A DNA stretch of 64,000 nucleotides from Modicisalibacter muralis (GTDB lineage: Bacteria; Pseudomonadota; Gammaproteobacteria; Pseudomonadales; Halomonadaceae), in NCBI RefSeq assembly GCF_900102945.1, contig NZ_FNGI01000013.1, positions 1 through 64,000 on the forward strand, written 5' to 3'. Shown one piece after another: positions 1 through 8,871 of this stretch. A program made the position numbers and the translations under genes. The stretch's first letter is position 1. Each line of letters starts with the position of its first letter. The notes under the pieces are model-generated. The model saw only the letters and a list, made by a program, of their open reading frames with translations, was not told the DNA's origin and searched no databases.

Positions 1-301
1 ACTGACGCTCCCATCTGCCAATAGCGCGGCGCTCACGGATATCGAACAGGGCCGCAGTCTGACGATGTGACAAGCCATCTCGCCACATCCTCTCAAGTAC
101 TGCCAGCTTGAAAGCCGCACTGCGGTGTGTGTATTTCTTGCGCAGCCCCGTCACGCCATGCTGCCGGTAGTTGTCCAACCATTGCCGTACGGTGGACGCA
201 TCCAGGCAGTGCTGACGTGCCACTTCCCTTAAGCTGGTCTCCTCACGTAAACACTGCTGCACCACCCGCAGCTTGAACCACTCGTCGTACCGATTGCTCA
301 T
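1..301 (-). CDS. IS150-type transposase OrfA, N-terminal part
   Basis: The reading frame starts at 301 (MSNRYDEWFKLRVVQQ) and runs off the window, so only about 100 residues are visible. Two helix-turn-helix units can be seen: LREVARQHCLDASTVRQWL at about residues 23-41 and LSHRQTAALFDI at about 76-87. This double HTH with a K/R-rich linker is typical of InsJ/OrfA of IS150-like elements, which binds the element ends; the catalytic DDE integrase is normally made by frameshifting into orfB, which is not visible here. Family assignment is firm. Whether the element is intact cannot be judged. Confidence 0.8.
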   Translation of the reverse strand, partial: MSNRYDEWFKLRVVQQCLREETSLREVARQHCLDASTVRQWLDNYRQHGVTGLRKKYTHRSAAFKLAVLERMWRDGLSHRQTAALFDIRERRAIGRWERQ

Positions 302-310
302 AGAAACACC

Positions 311-352
311 CCGAAGGTTGGATTGGGTGTCCAACTTTCGGGGTGCAGTTCA
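311..352. repeat. IS terminal inverted repeat with subterminal hairpin
   Basis: Outer bases 331-352 form the IS terminus. The segments CCGAAGGTTGGA (311-322) and TCCAACTTTCGG (330-341) are an inverted repeat with one mismatch, so the end can fold into a stem just upstream of orfA. Chromosomal DNA resumes at 353. Confidence 0.6.
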
Positions 353-469
353 TCAGGGGGGCACGTGGCGTGCTGACCGAAAAACCCGGCGCATGCCACT
401 TTATCGCGGTTGACGATCCGAACATCCATAGGGGATACCGACCATACTCAGGATATATAAAACTGATAA

Positions 470-841
470 CTAGCCCATCAGACGCTGCCAGAGCAGCAAC
501 CCCCAGGTCATTCCGGCCATCATCAGCGACAGCATGACCGCCGCCGAGCCGATGTCCTTGGCGCGCCCGGAGAGCACGTGATGCTCCAGGCCGATGCGAT
601 CGATGGCGGTTTCCACGGCACTGTTGAGCAGCTCGACGATCAACACCAGAAAGCAGCTACCCACCAGCAGGATCCACTGCACCGGGGTCTCGCCGATCCA
701 CCAGGCAAACGGCAACAATAGCGCGCACAGCAATAGCTCCTGGCGAAAGGCGGCCTCGTTGAGAAACGCCGCCTTGAAGCCCTTCATCGAATAGCGGGTC
801 GAATGCACCAGATGGCGCCAGCCGGTGTCGCTTGGTTTCAT
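470..841 (-). CDS. dgkA: Diacylglycerol kinase (prokaryotic, DgkA family)
   Basis: A 123-residue integral membrane enzyme, close to the 122 residues of E. coli DgkA, that phosphorylates diacylglycerol with ATP to recycle it into phospholipid synthesis. The start at 841 (MKPSDTGW) aligns with the E. coli N-terminus; the longer open frame upstream has no family similarity. Visible family features are the FLNEAAFRQE segment (about 26-35), the active-site VELLNSAVETAIDR segment (about 69-82, carrying the conserved Glu residues), and LSGRAKDIGSAAV (about 90-102). Three hydrophobic helices follow the usual topology. It is divergent to the acuI-like gene, with 168 bp between the starts. The identification is very secure. 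Confidence 0.95.
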   Translation of the reverse strand: MKPSDTGWRHLVHSTRYSMKGFKAAFLNEAAFRQELLLCALLLPFAWWIGETPVQWILLVGSCFLVLIVELLNSAVETAIDRIGLEHHVLSGRAKDIGSAAVMLSLMMAGMTWGLLLWQRLMG

Positions 842-1009
842 GCTCCAGTCTCGCGGGTCATCGATAGTCTCGCGATGGTAGCAGAGGGCTTGCCCGTCGC
901 CACCCTTCCCGATGTGGATCGCCGACTGACCCAATGGTCGCGTTGTCGCGCCCGTGAATGCGAGGCTAGGCTGAAACCATTGCAAGCCTGCTCATTCAGG
1001 GAGGGTGCC

Positions 1010-1984
1010 ATGCCTCGCGTATTGATGCTCAAGGACGAAGACCCACGTAGCCGGGTCGAGACGATCGACGACGATCAATTGCCGCACCGTGCGGTCAGCG
1101 TCGATATCGACTATTCCGATCTCAATTACAAGGATGCACTGGCGGTCTCCGGCCGGGCCAAAATCGTGCGCGAGTATCCGTTCGTGCCGGGGATCGATCT
1201 TGCCGGCCATGTGCGTGAATCCGGCGATGAGCGCTACCGCCCCGGCGACAAGGTGATCGTTACCGGCTGGGGCGTCGGCGAGCGTCACTGGGGCGGCTTC
1301 GCCGAGAGCATGAACGTCGACGCCGAGTGGCTGGTACCGTGCCCCGAACGGATGACGACGAAGAACGCCATGCTGCTCGGCACCGCCGGGCTGACCGCCA
1401 TGCTCTGCGTGATGCGCCTTGAGGAAGCTGGCCTGGCCCAGCACAGCGCGATACTCGTCACCGGCGCCACCGGTGGGGTGGGCAGTTGGGCGGTGCAGAT
1501 GCTCTCGCGGCTCGGTCACGAGGTGCATGCGGTGACCGGCAAGCCCGATCAGGGCCAGTGGCTCAAGGAACTCGGCGCTTACGACGTTCACGACCGCACC
1601 GAGCTGGAGGGCGAGCCGCGCCCGCTGGAAAAAGGCCGCTGGGCCGGCGCGGTGGATACCGTCGGCGGTCAGGTGCTCGCCAATGTGCTGGCGCGCATGG
1701 ACTACAATGGTCGCGTGGCGGCGGTCGGCCTGGCCGGCGGCACTGAACTTGCGACCACCGTCATGCCGTTCATCCTGCGTGGCGTCTCGCTGCTCGGCAC
1801 CGACAGCGTGATGATCCCCTTCGAGCAACGCAGCCGTGCCTGGCAGCGCCTTGCCGAGTTGCCCGAGGAGCTGTTCTCCACCATGCAGTATGAAGAGATC
1901 GGCATGGATCTGATCGCCGAGCGTGCCGAAGCGCTGCTCAACGGCGATATCCATGGCCGGCTATTGATCGACCCACACCAGTAG
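1010..1984 (+). CDS. acuI: Acrylyl-CoA reductase-like oxidoreductase (AcuI/YhdH)
   Basis: A 324-residue medium-chain dehydrogenase/reductase of the YhdH/AcuI group, which reduces acryloyl-CoA to propionyl-CoA with NADPH and removes toxic acrylyl-CoA, for example during DMSP or 3-hydroxypropionate use. The start at 1010 is preceded by GGAGGG at 5 bases and gives the same length as E. coli YhdH. Visible are the substrate-domain segments SDLNYKDALAVSG (about 41-53) and PGIDLAGHV, and the nucleotide-binding motif VTGATGGVGSWAVQ (about 150-163). No zinc ligands are present, as expected for the family. Substrate is inferred from family only. Confidence 0.85.
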   Translation: MPRVLMLKDEDPRSRVETIDDDQLPHRAVSVDIDYSDLNYKDALAVSGRAKIVREYPFVPGIDLAGHVRESGDERYRPGDKVIVTGWGVGERHWGGFAESMNVDAEWLVPCPERMTTKNAMLLGTAGLTAMLCVMRLEEAGLAQHSAILVTGATGGVGSWAVQMLSRLGHEVHAVTGKPDQGQWLKELGAYDVHDRTELEGEPRPLEKGRWAGAVDTVGGQVLANVLARMDYNGRVAAVGLAGGTELATTVMPFILRGVSLLGTDSVMIPFEQRSRAWQRLAELPEELFSTMQYEEIGMDLIAERAEALLNGDIHGRLLIDPHQ

Positions 1985-2122
1985 ATATCCTGGGATAGCG
2001 CTCGCCTCGCCGCATTTTACAGTGAGCGAGGCGCAACCCTTGGTCAGCCGACCCGCATTTGCGCTAAAATCGACGTTTCCGATTGCCTTTCATGTTCCAT
2101 CGACTCGTCGAGCCCACTGCTC

Positions 2123-3145
2123 ATGCCCTACCGCATCGCCATCAACGGTTACGGTCGTATCGGCCAATGCGTCCTGCGTGCACTGGTCGAACGCCCCGAA
2201 CTGGGTTTTCAGGTGGTGGCGATCAATGAATTCTCCGATCTCGACACCATCGCCTACCTGACCCGCTACGACACCACCCACGGCCATTTTCCCGGGCGTG
2301 TCGAGACCCACGACGGCCAGTTGATCGTCAACGGCCAGCCGATCGCCATCCTCTCCGAACCCGAGCCGAGCGAGTTGCCGTGGGGCGAGCTGGACATCGA
2401 TCTGGTGCTGGAATGCTCCGGCAGCTTCAAGGATCGCGCCACCGCCGAGCGGCATATCGACGCCGGCGCCAGGCGGCTACTGTTCTCGCAGCCCGCCGAA
2501 TCCGACGTCGACGCGACCATCGTCGGTGGCATCAACGAGCATCTACTGAGCCGCGAGATGCGCATCGTCTCGGCGGCCTCGTGCACCACCAATTGCCTGA
2601 TCCTGGTGCTCACCGTGCTCAACGAGGCGCTGGGCATCGAGCACGGCGTGACCACCACCATTCACTCGGCGATGAACGACCAGCCGGTGATCGACGCCTA
2701 CCACAAGTCCGATCTGCGCCTGACGCGCTCGGCGATGCAGTCGATCATCCCCGTCGATACCAGCCTGGCGCGCGGCATCGAGCGCCTGATGCCGGAACTC
2801 GCCGGGCGCTTCGAGTGCCTGCACGTGCGCGTGCCGACGATCAACGTCTCGGCCATGGACATGGCGCTTTCGGTGCGCCGCCGCACCACCATTGATGAGG
2901 TCAACGCGCTGCTGCGCGAGGCGAGCCTCGACCGCCTGGCCGGACGCCTCGGCTACACCGAGGAGCCGCTGGCCTCGGTCGATTTCAATCACGACCCGCG
3001 CTCGGGTATCGTCGACGCCACCCAGACCCGTGTCGCCGGTGGCCACTTGGTCAAGTTGCTGAGCTGGTTCGATAACGAATGGGGCTTCGCTAACCGCATG
3101 CTCGATGTCGCCCGGCGCATCAAGGAACTCGACGCGGGCCGATGA
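2123..3145 (+). CDS. epd: D-erythrose-4-phosphate dehydrogenase
   Basis: A 340-residue GAPDH-superfamily enzyme. It carries the NAD-binding NGYGRIG motif (8-14), the catalytic cysteine in SAASCTTNC (Cys154), and TTIHSAMNDQPVIDAYH, a segment that distinguishes Epd from classical GapA. Epd oxidises erythrose-4-phosphate to 4-phosphoerythronate, the first step of the DXP-dependent pyridoxal phosphate pathway; some homologues also have GAPDH activity. The gene opens the epd-pgk-fba run and is followed by pgk after 66 bp, an arrangement common in gammaproteobacteria. Assignment as Epd rather than GapA rests on that segment and the gene order. Confidence 0.88.
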   Translation: MPYRIAINGYGRIGQCVLRALVERPELGFQVVAINEFSDLDTIAYLTRYDTTHGHFPGRVETHDGQLIVNGQPIAILSEPEPSELPWGELDIDLVLECSGSFKDRATAERHIDAGARRLLFSQPAESDVDATIVGGINEHLLSREMRIVSAASCTTNCLILVLTVLNEALGIEHGVTTTIHSAMNDQPVIDAYHKSDLRLTRSAMQSIIPVDTSLARGIERLMPELAGRFECLHVRVPTINVSAMDMALSVRRRTTIDEVNALLREASLDRLAGRLGYTEEPLASVDFNHDPRSGIVDATQTRVAGGHLVKLLSWFDNEWGFANRMLDVARRIKELDAGR

Positions 3146-3211
3146 GCGCTCGGCGACCCACGCCAATTTCATCCGGCCCGCCAAACCGTGTAACAGAGGA
3201 AACCCGCCACC

Positions 3212-4375
3212 ATGAACGTGCGCAAGATGACCGACCTGGAACTCGCCGGCAAACGCGTGCTGATCCGCGAAGACCTCAATGTGCCGATCAAGCAGGGCCG
3301 CGTCTCCAGCGATGCGCGTATCCGCGCCTGCCTGCCGACCATTCGGGCGGCGCTGGATGCCGGCGCCAAGGTATTGCTGATGAGCCACTTGGGTCGCCCC
3401 AGCGAAGGCCAGCCCGATGAGGCGTTCTCGCTGGCCCCGGTCGCCGAACATCTCGGTGAGCTGCTCGGCAAGCCGGTGCGTCTCGAGGCGAATTATCTGG
3501 ATAACGACGTCGAGGTCGCGGATGGCGAGGTCGTTTTGCTCGAGAACGTGCGCTTCAATAGCGGTGAGAAGAAAGACGACGAGGCGCTGGCACGCGCCTA
3601 CGCCAGGCTCTGCGACATCTACGTGATGGATGCCTTCGGCACCGCCCACCGCGCCCAGGCCTCGACCCACGGCGTGGCTCGCTTCGCCGCGGCTGCCTGC
3701 GCCGGCCCGCTGCTCGCCAAGGAACTCGAGGCGCTGGAAAAGGCCCTGGCCAACCCGGCACGACCGATGGTCGCCATCGTCGGCGGCTCCAAGGTCTCGA
3801 CCAAGCTCGAGGTGCTCAACGCACTCTCCGACAAGTGCGACCAGTTGATCGTCGGTGGTGGTATCGCCAACACCTTCATCGCCGCCGCCGGGCACAACGT
3901 CGGCAAATCGTTGTATGAAGCCGACCTGCTCGATCAGGCCAAGGCACTCATGGCCAAGGTCGAGATCCCGCTGCCCAGCGATGTCGTGGTGGCCAGCGAG
4001 TTCTCGGAAGCCGCCGAGGCCACCGTCAAACCGGTCGATCAAGTTGCCGACAACGAGATGATCCTGGATATCGGTCCCGATACCGCCGCGCGTTTTGGCG
4101 ACATGCTGAAAAACGCCGGCACCATCCTGTGGAACGGCCCGGTCGGCGTGTTCGAGATCGACCAGTTCGGCAAGGGCACCGAGGCGCTATCCCAAGCCAT
4201 CGCCGCGAGCAACGGCTTCTCCATCGCCGGTGGCGGCGACACCCTGGCGGCCATCGACAAATACGCCATCGAAGAGCAGGTGTCGTACATCTCCACCGGC
4301 GGCGGCGCCTTCCTCGAATACGTCGAAGGCAAGCAGCTTCCCGCCGTCGTGGCCCTGGAAAACGCCGCCAGTTAA
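3212..4375 (+). CDS. pgk: Phosphoglycerate kinase
   Basis: A 387-residue cytosolic kinase that transfers phosphate from 1,3-bisphosphoglycerate to ADP in glycolysis and works in reverse in gluconeogenesis. Visible signatures are [19 protein letters not shown] near residues 23-41 (substrate binding), MSHLGRPSE at about 57-65, [10 protein letters not shown] in the centre, and the nucleotide-site [12 protein letters not shown] near the C-terminus. Length is normal for bacterial Pgk. It lies between epd and fba in the same direction, with gaps of 66 and 51 bp and no terminator between them, so co-transcription is likely. Confidence 0.97.
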   Translation: MNVRKMTDLELAGKRVLIREDLNVPIKQGRVSSDARIRACLPTIRAALDAGAKVLLMSHLGRPSEGQPDEAFSLAPVAEHLGELLGKPVRLEANYLDNDVEVADGEVVLLENVRFNSGEKKDDEALARAYARLCDIYVMDAFGTAHRAQASTHGVARFAAAACAGPLLAKELEALEKALANPARPMVAIVGGSKVSTKLEVLNALSDKCDQLIVGGGIANTFIAAAGHNVGKSLYEADLLDQAKALMAKVEIPLPSDVVVASEFSEAAEATVKPVDQVADNEMILDIGPDTAARFGDMLKNAGTILWNGPVGVFEIDQFGKGTEALSQAIAASNGFSIAGGGDTLAAIDKYAIEEQVSYISTGGGAFLEYVEGKQLPAVVALENAAS

Positions 4376-4426
4376 CACCCGAGACAGCCACCCCTTCAAT
4401 CCCAATCGTTCAGGAAATACGAATTC

Positions 4427-5491
4427 ATGGCCCTCATCAGCCTGCGTCAACTACTGGATCACGCCGCCGAACACGCTTATGGCGTGCCCGCCTTCAACGT
4501 CAACAACCTCGAGCAGATGCGTGCCATCATGGAAGCCGCCGATGCGACCGACTCGCCGGTCATCGTCCAGGCCTCCGCCGGCGCGCGCAAATACGCCGGA
4601 GCGCCCTTCCTGCGTCACCTGATTCTCGCCGCCGTCGAGGAATTTCCGCATATCCCGGTGGTCATGCACCAGGATCACGGCACCAGCCCCGCGATGTGCC
4701 AGCGCTCGATCCAGCTCGGCTTCTCTTCGGTGATGATGGACGGCTCACTGGGCGAGGACGGCAAGACCCCGACCAGTTACGACTACAACGTCGACGTGAC
4801 CCGGCGCATCGTCGAGATGGCGCACGCCTGCGGCGTTTCGGTGGAGGGCGAGCTGGGCTGCCTGGGTAGCCTGGAGACCGGCATGGCCGGCGAAGAAGAC
4901 GGCATCGGCGCTGAAGGCCAACTCACCCATGAGCAGATGCTGACCGACCCGGAAGAAGCCGCCGATTTCGTCGCCAGGACCCAGGTCGACGCCCTGGCCA
5001 TCGCCATCGGCACCAGCCATGGCGCCTACAAGTTCACCAAGCCGCCGACCGGCGATACCTTGTCGATCTCACGCATCAAGGCGATTCACGAGCGCATCCC
5101 CAATACTCACCTGGTAATGCACGGCTCCTCCTCGGTGCCGCAGGAATGGCTCGAAATCATCAATGAGTATGGCGGCAATATCCCCGAAACCTACGGCGTG
5201 CCGGTCGAGGAAATCGTCGAAGGCATCAAGCACGGCGTGCGCAAGGTCAACATCGACACCGACCTGCGCTTGGCCTCCACCGGCGCCGTGCGTCGTTTTC
5301 TGGCCAACAACCCCGCCGAGTTCGACCCGCGCAAGTTCCTCAAGGAAACCGTCAGCGCCATGCGCGATGTGTGTATCGACCGCTTCGAGGCCTTCGGCAC
5401 CGCCGGCAACGCCAGCAAGATCAATCCGCTCAACCTGGAGCAGATGTTCCTGCGCTATGAAAAGGGCGAGCTGGATCCCAGCGTGAAGTAA
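4427..5491 (+). CDS. fba: Fructose-bisphosphate aldolase, class II
   Basis: A 354-residue zinc-dependent aldolase that cleaves fructose-1,6-bisphosphate into dihydroxyacetone phosphate and glyceraldehyde-3-phosphate. The zinc and active-site segment [10 protein letters not shown] appears at about residues 79-88, followed by [22 protein letters not shown], and the [10 protein letters not shown] segment. The NIDTDLRLA block near residue 280 also fits the CbbA/Fba subgroup of class II enzymes. It is the last gene of the epd-pgk-fba run and is followed 17 bp later by a strong intrinsic terminator. Confidence 0.96.
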   Translation: MALISLRQLLDHAAEHAYGVPAFNVNNLEQMRAIMEAADATDSPVIVQASAGARKYAGAPFLRHLILAAVEEFPHIPVVMHQDHGTSPAMCQRSIQLGFSSVMMDGSLGEDGKTPTSYDYNVDVTRRIVEMAHACGVSVEGELGCLGSLETGMAGEEDGIGAEGQLTHEQMLTDPEEAADFVARTQVDALAIAIGTSHGAYKFTKPPTGDTLSISRIKAIHERIPNTHLVMHGSSSVPQEWLEIINEYGGNIPETYGVPVEEIVEGIKHGVRKVNIDTDLRLASTGAVRRFLANNPAEFDPRKFLKETVSAMRDVCIDRFEAFGTAGNASKINPLNLEQMFLRYEKGELDPSVK

Positions 5492-5508
5492 ATTCGCAGC
5501 GCCTGACA

Positions 5509-5546
5509 AAAACAGCTCTGCTCCAACGTTGGAGCAGGGCTGTTTT
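5509..5546 (+). terminator. Intrinsic terminator after fba
   Basis: A perfect palindrome, CTGCTCCAACGTTGGAGCAG (5518-5537), is flanked by AAAACAGC on the left and GCTGTTTT on the right, giving a long stem followed by a T-rich run (TTTTCGTT). It ends the epd-pgk-fba transcription unit. Confidence 0.9.
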
Positions 5547-5615
5547 CGTTGATGGAGCTCATGTTCCGATAGGCCTGCTAGCTTGGAAGTATCCACGTTC
5601 ACGAAGGAGCCCAAC

Positions 5616-6584
5616 ATGTCGAAGGAAGGGGTAAACCGCTCGATACGAGGCGTGGTGCTGTGTCAGGATTTCGATATCCTCGCTCACTTCGGCGAGGGCA
5701 TCATGCGTCATCGCCCGCGCCTCGAACTGCTCTCGCCCGACGAGGTGAGCGACCCGGCAGCCATCGAGTTCGCCTTGACGTTCGACCCGGCCGATGATGC
5801 TTTCGCGCCCTACCCCAACCTGCGGTTCATCTGTTCGGTTTCGGTCGCCGCGCACCGGCTGGTGAGTTGCCCGAGCCTTCCCGCTGATGTGCCGATCACG
5901 CGGGTGGTCAGCAAGGCTCAGGAACAGACGATGGCGGGTTTCGTGGCCTAGCATGTACTTTGTCATCATCGCCATTTCGGCACGTATTTACGCCACCAGC
6001 GCGAGCATCGCTGGCGCAATCTGAACTACCGCGCTCCGTCCGACATGCAGGTCACGATTCTAGGCTATGGCCACATGGGGCGCGCCGTGGCGCAGGCGCT
6101 GCTGCCGATGGGCTACCGGGTCACCGGTGTGCGGCGCAGCCATCACGACACACCGGAGTCTGCCAGCATCGAAGTGATGTGTGGGCAGGCAGGCTTGGAT
6201 AGCCTGCTACCGCGTACCGACATCCTGATCAACCTGCTGCCGTTGACGCCGCAGACACAAGGCTTGCTGGCACGACCGCTGTTCGAGCGTTTGGCCGAGG
6301 GCGCCGTACTGATTCACTTGGGTCGGGGCGAGCAGCTCATCGAAGCGGATCTGCTGGAAGCGCTGAATAGCGGCCATTTGGCGGGTGCATCGTTGGATGT
6401 GTTTGCCAGCGAGCCGCTGCCGCCCGAGCACCCTTTCTGGGATCACCCGGGTGTACTGGTCACACCACACGATGCCTGCCGGCCGACGCCACAGGCCGTG
6501 GCCGAGCATCTCGAAGAATGCCTGCGCCGGGTCGAGGCCGGCGAACCGCTGGAACCTTTGGTGGATAGCCAGCGAGGCTACTGA
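5616..6584 (+). pseudogene. GhrA-like 2-hydroxyacid dehydrogenase broken by an amber codon
   Basis: A D-isomer-specific 2-hydroxyacid dehydrogenase of the glyoxylate/hydroxypyruvate reductase A type, interrupted by a single in-frame TAG at 5949-5951. The N-terminal part (from 5616, MSKEGVNRS, preceded by AAGGAG) and the C-terminal part are in one frame: after MAGFVA-stop the frame continues HVLCHHRHF through to the NAD-binding ILGYGHMGRAVAQAL. The second half carries LINLLPLTPQTQGLL, IHLGRGEQLIEADLL and TPHDACRPTP, all expected for the family. With the stop read as a sense codon the protein would be about 322 residues, a normal length. Inactivation by one nonsense mutation is the simplest reading; a sequencing error or a suppressor tRNA are alternatives. 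Confidence 0.8.
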
Positions 6585-6662
6585 ACTTCCTGCATGCTAT
6601 ACCGCACGCAAGTGATGTATTTCACTGACAGCTTCTTCTGTCTGGTTGTCACCGTAGCCGGA

Positions 6663-6690
6663 TCGAGAGCGCGCGTGAGCGCGCCCTCGA
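6663..6690. terminator. GC-rich hairpin between convergent genes
   Basis: TCGAG-A-GCGCGC and GCGCGC-C-CTCGA form an inverted repeat around a short loop, just beyond the stop of the binding-protein gene at 6696 on the minus strand and beyond the pseudogene on the plus strand. There is no clear T run on either side, so it may be a weak terminator or an mRNA 3'-end stabiliser rather than a classical intrinsic terminator. Confidence 0.4.
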
Positions 6691-6695
6691 CGACG

Positions 6696-7652
6696 TCATT
6701 GCTCGAGCACGAACGGAGAGGTCATTTGATCGACGTTGTCCGGGGTGATGAGGAAGCAGTCGAAGAGCTGTTTCTCGCCATCGAGGGGAATCTCGCCCGT
6801 GCGGATGAAGGTATCCGCCAACTGGACCGCTCTTTCGGCGAAGATCGCCACCGGCTGGAGCACGGTGTACGCCAGTTCGCCGGCCTTGATCGCGTCGATG
6901 GCGGCGGGAGAGCCGTCGAATCCGCCGACCACCACCTCGTCGAGCTTGCCGGCCTGTTTCAGTGCCGAGATCGCGCCTAGCGCCATCTCGTCGTTGCCGC
7001 TGATCACGCCATCGATATTGGGATGGGCCTGCAGCATGCTCTGCATCTTGTTGAAGCCTTGGGTGCGATCCCAGCTAGCGACGTCCGAAGCGACCTTCTT
7101 GAGCTCCGGATACTGGCTGAGCACGGTTTCGAAACCGTTGGAGCGCGTCGCGGCGTTGTTGTCGGAGGGCGGGCCCTTGAGTTCGACGTACTTACCCGAG
7201 TCGCCGACGATCTGCACCCATTGCTGGGCACCCAATGCCGCCCCCTGCGCGTTGTTGGAGACGAGCTGTGCCTTGGCCAAGCCCTGCTGGTTGATCTCGG
7301 CATTGATGATGAACACCGGAATGCCGGCATCGACGGCCTTGCGCACCGCACCGATAGAACCATCGGCATTGGCGGGGTCGAGAATGATGGCATCGGCCTG
7401 ATTGGTGATCGCCGTGTCGATCTGGCGGCTTTCGGTGTTGGTGTCACCCTTGTGGGAGCTGACTTTCGCCCGATAACCAAGCTCCACGGCGGTTTCCTTG
7501 GCGATCTTGGCCTCGGTGAACCAGTAAGGATTCGAGCGGTCGTTGACGATGATCGAGATCAGCCCCTGATCCTGGGCCGACGCGACACCCGCGAGTAACG
7601 GGACAGTCACGGCAACCGCTGCAATCAGCAGGCGCTTTGCTTTCATGAACAT
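6696..7652 (-). CDS. Ribose-type ABC transporter substrate-binding protein
   Basis: A 318-residue periplasmic sugar-binding protein of the RbsB/PF13407 type. It has a signal peptide (KRLLIAAVAVTVPLLAGVASA, cleavage predicted after residue 26), then the first lobe starting ISIIVNDRSNPYW. The AIILDPANADGSIGAVRKA and VISGNDEMALGAI segments are standard for the family. The start at 7652 is chosen because AAGGTG lies 7 bases upstream; an internal Met two codons later is possible. It is the last gene of the minus-strand importer operon. The ligand is not shown by the sequence; the neighbouring polyol-type enzymes suggest a C4 sugar alcohol or related compound. Confidence 0.88.
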   Translation of the reverse strand: MFMKAKRLLIAAVAVTVPLLAGVASAQDQGLISIIVNDRSNPYWFTEAKIAKETAVELGYRAKVSSHKGDTNTESRQIDTAITNQADAIILDPANADGSIGAVRKAVDAGIPVFIINAEINQQGLAKAQLVSNNAQGAALGAQQWVQIVGDSGKYVELKGPPSDNNAATRSNGFETVLSQYPELKKVASDVASWDRTQGFNKMQSMLQAHPNIDGVISGNDEMALGAISALKQAGKLDEVVVGGFDGSPAAIDAIKAGELAYTVLQPVAIFAERAVQLADTFIRTGEIPLDGEKQLFDCFLITPDNVDQMTSPFVLEQ

Positions 7653-7669
7653 AGTGGGTCACCTTACTT

Positions 7670-8830
7670 TTACTTTTGTGGTTGTGGTGCCGGCTTACCG
7701 ACGGTGCTTTCCGCAGCGGGATCGGCCACTCGGGTCCGGGCTCCCTCGCGCGAAGAGGACGTGTCGCCGTCGGAAGGCTCCGAGCGCTTCTTCCGACCGC
7801 GGTATTGAATGCTGTTGAGCAATACGGCGATAACGATGACGGCACCGGTGAACACCGTCTGCCAGTAGGACGACACGCCGATGATCACCAGGCCATCGGC
7901 CAGAAAGCCGATCACGAAGGCACCGAGCAGCGTGCCGCGCACATTGCCACGCCCACCGGTCAGCGCCGCGCCGCCGATGACCACGCCGGCGATGGCGGTC
8001 AGTTCGTAGGTCGTGCCCGCCGTCGGCCCCGCCGAGGTCAACTGCGATGACAGCACCAGGCCGGCGATGGCGGCGCAGATGCCCGACAATACATAGACCG
8101 ACACCTGGACGCGCTTGACGGGCACCCCGGAGAGTTCCGCCGCGCGTGCATTGCCACCAGTGGAGTAGATCCAGCGCCCGAAGGGAGTCCGGCTCAGCGC
8201 GAGAATGCAGACGATAGCCACGAGCGCCATGATCAGCACACCGGCCGGGATACCCAGAATCCGATTGAAGCCCAGCCAGTCGAACCCGGTGTTACCCAAC
8301 TCCGGGCTGCCGCCAAGATTGTTGAAGGTGAGACCGTCGGTCATCAGCAGGGCAACGCCACGCGCGACGTAGAGCATGCCGAGCGTCGCAACGAAGGCCG
8401 GCACCTTGAAGTAGGCGACGAGCACACCATTGATGACACCGACGAAGGCACCCAGCACGCAGGTCAGAATGACGACCACCCAGACCGGCGGATAAAGCGT
8501 GACGCCAAAGGCTTCGAGTGATACCCCTTGCATCAGAAAGCCGGCGAACACACCCGCAAGCCCCAGCGTGGAGCCTACGGACAGATCGATGCCACCGGTG
8601 AGAATGACCAGCAGCATGCCGATCGAGAGCAGTCCGAAAATCGCCACATGCGATGACATGACCAGGAAATTGTTCGCCGAGAAGTAGACCGGTGAGAGCA
8701 TCGAAAAGATGGCGATGATCGCAATCAGGGCGAAAAACGCCCGGCCCTCGAGCAACAGGCGCCCCAGGTCGATGTTGCCGCTGAACAACCTCGAACGGGA
8801 GCTTTCCGCGGCTTGGCTGATATCAGTCAT
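7670..8830 (-). CDS. Ribose-type ABC transporter permease
   Basis: A 386-residue inner-membrane permease of the RbsC/BPD_transp_2 family with about ten hydrophobic helices. Family landmarks are ILTGGIDLSVGS in the first third, YSTGGNARAAELSGVPV in the cytoplasmic coupling region, and IGGAALTGGRGNVRGTLLGA. The start at 8830 (MTDISQ) is preceded by GGAG; an upstream in-frame start at 8875 is possible but lies inside the gap after the ATPase gene. An unusual hydrophilic tail of about 40 residues, rich in Ser, Arg and Pro, follows the last helix (SIQYRGRKKRSEPSDGD onward). It sits between the ATPase and binding-protein genes of the same operon. Confidence 0.9.
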   Translation of the reverse strand: MTDISQAAESSRSRLFSGNIDLGRLLLEGRAFFALIAIIAIFSMLSPVYFSANNFLVMSSHVAIFGLLSIGMLLVILTGGIDLSVGSTLGLAGVFAGFLMQGVSLEAFGVTLYPPVWVVVILTCVLGAFVGVINGVLVAYFKVPAFVATLGMLYVARGVALLMTDGLTFNNLGGSPELGNTGFDWLGFNRILGIPAGVLIMALVAIVCILALSRTPFGRWIYSTGGNARAAELSGVPVKRVQVSVYVLSGICAAIAGLVLSSQLTSAGPTAGTTYELTAIAGVVIGGAALTGGRGNVRGTLLGAFVIGFLADGLVIIGVSSYWQTVFTGAVIVIAVLLNSIQYRGRKKRSEPSDGDTSSSREGARTRVADPAAESTVGKPAPQPQK

Positions 8831-8871
8831 TGTTGTTAACTCCGCTATTCGTTTATCAAGCGACTCATGTA

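Larger units (their letters stand above)
1..352 (-). mobile_element. IS3-family (IS150-like) insertion sequence, partial
   Basis: The right-hand end of an insertion sequence that continues past the left edge of the window. Its terminus reads TGAACTGCACCCCGAAAGTT on the minus strand, beginning at 352, which resembles ends of the IS150 group of the IS3 family. Between the terminus and the first gene an inverted repeat (311-322 against 330-341) could form a hairpin. Only the first gene of the element is visible; the orfB integrase, the other end and any target duplication are outside the window. Confidence 0.8.

Noticed and set aside
343-537. Open frame on the plus strand just right of the IS end
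   Set aside because: It starts in the IS terminus and runs antisense into dgkA, with no recognisable domain. It is likely spurious, although I cannot exclude a fragment of a gene split by the IS.
992-1954. Long minus-strand open frame opposite acuI
   Set aside because: It is His/Gly-rich antisense coding caused by high GC; acuI has a ribosome-binding site and clear family motifs on the plus strand.
2543-4042. A 499-residue minus-strand frame opposite epd and pgk
   Set aside because: It spans two well-identified genes and contains no family motif; it is a GC-driven shadow.
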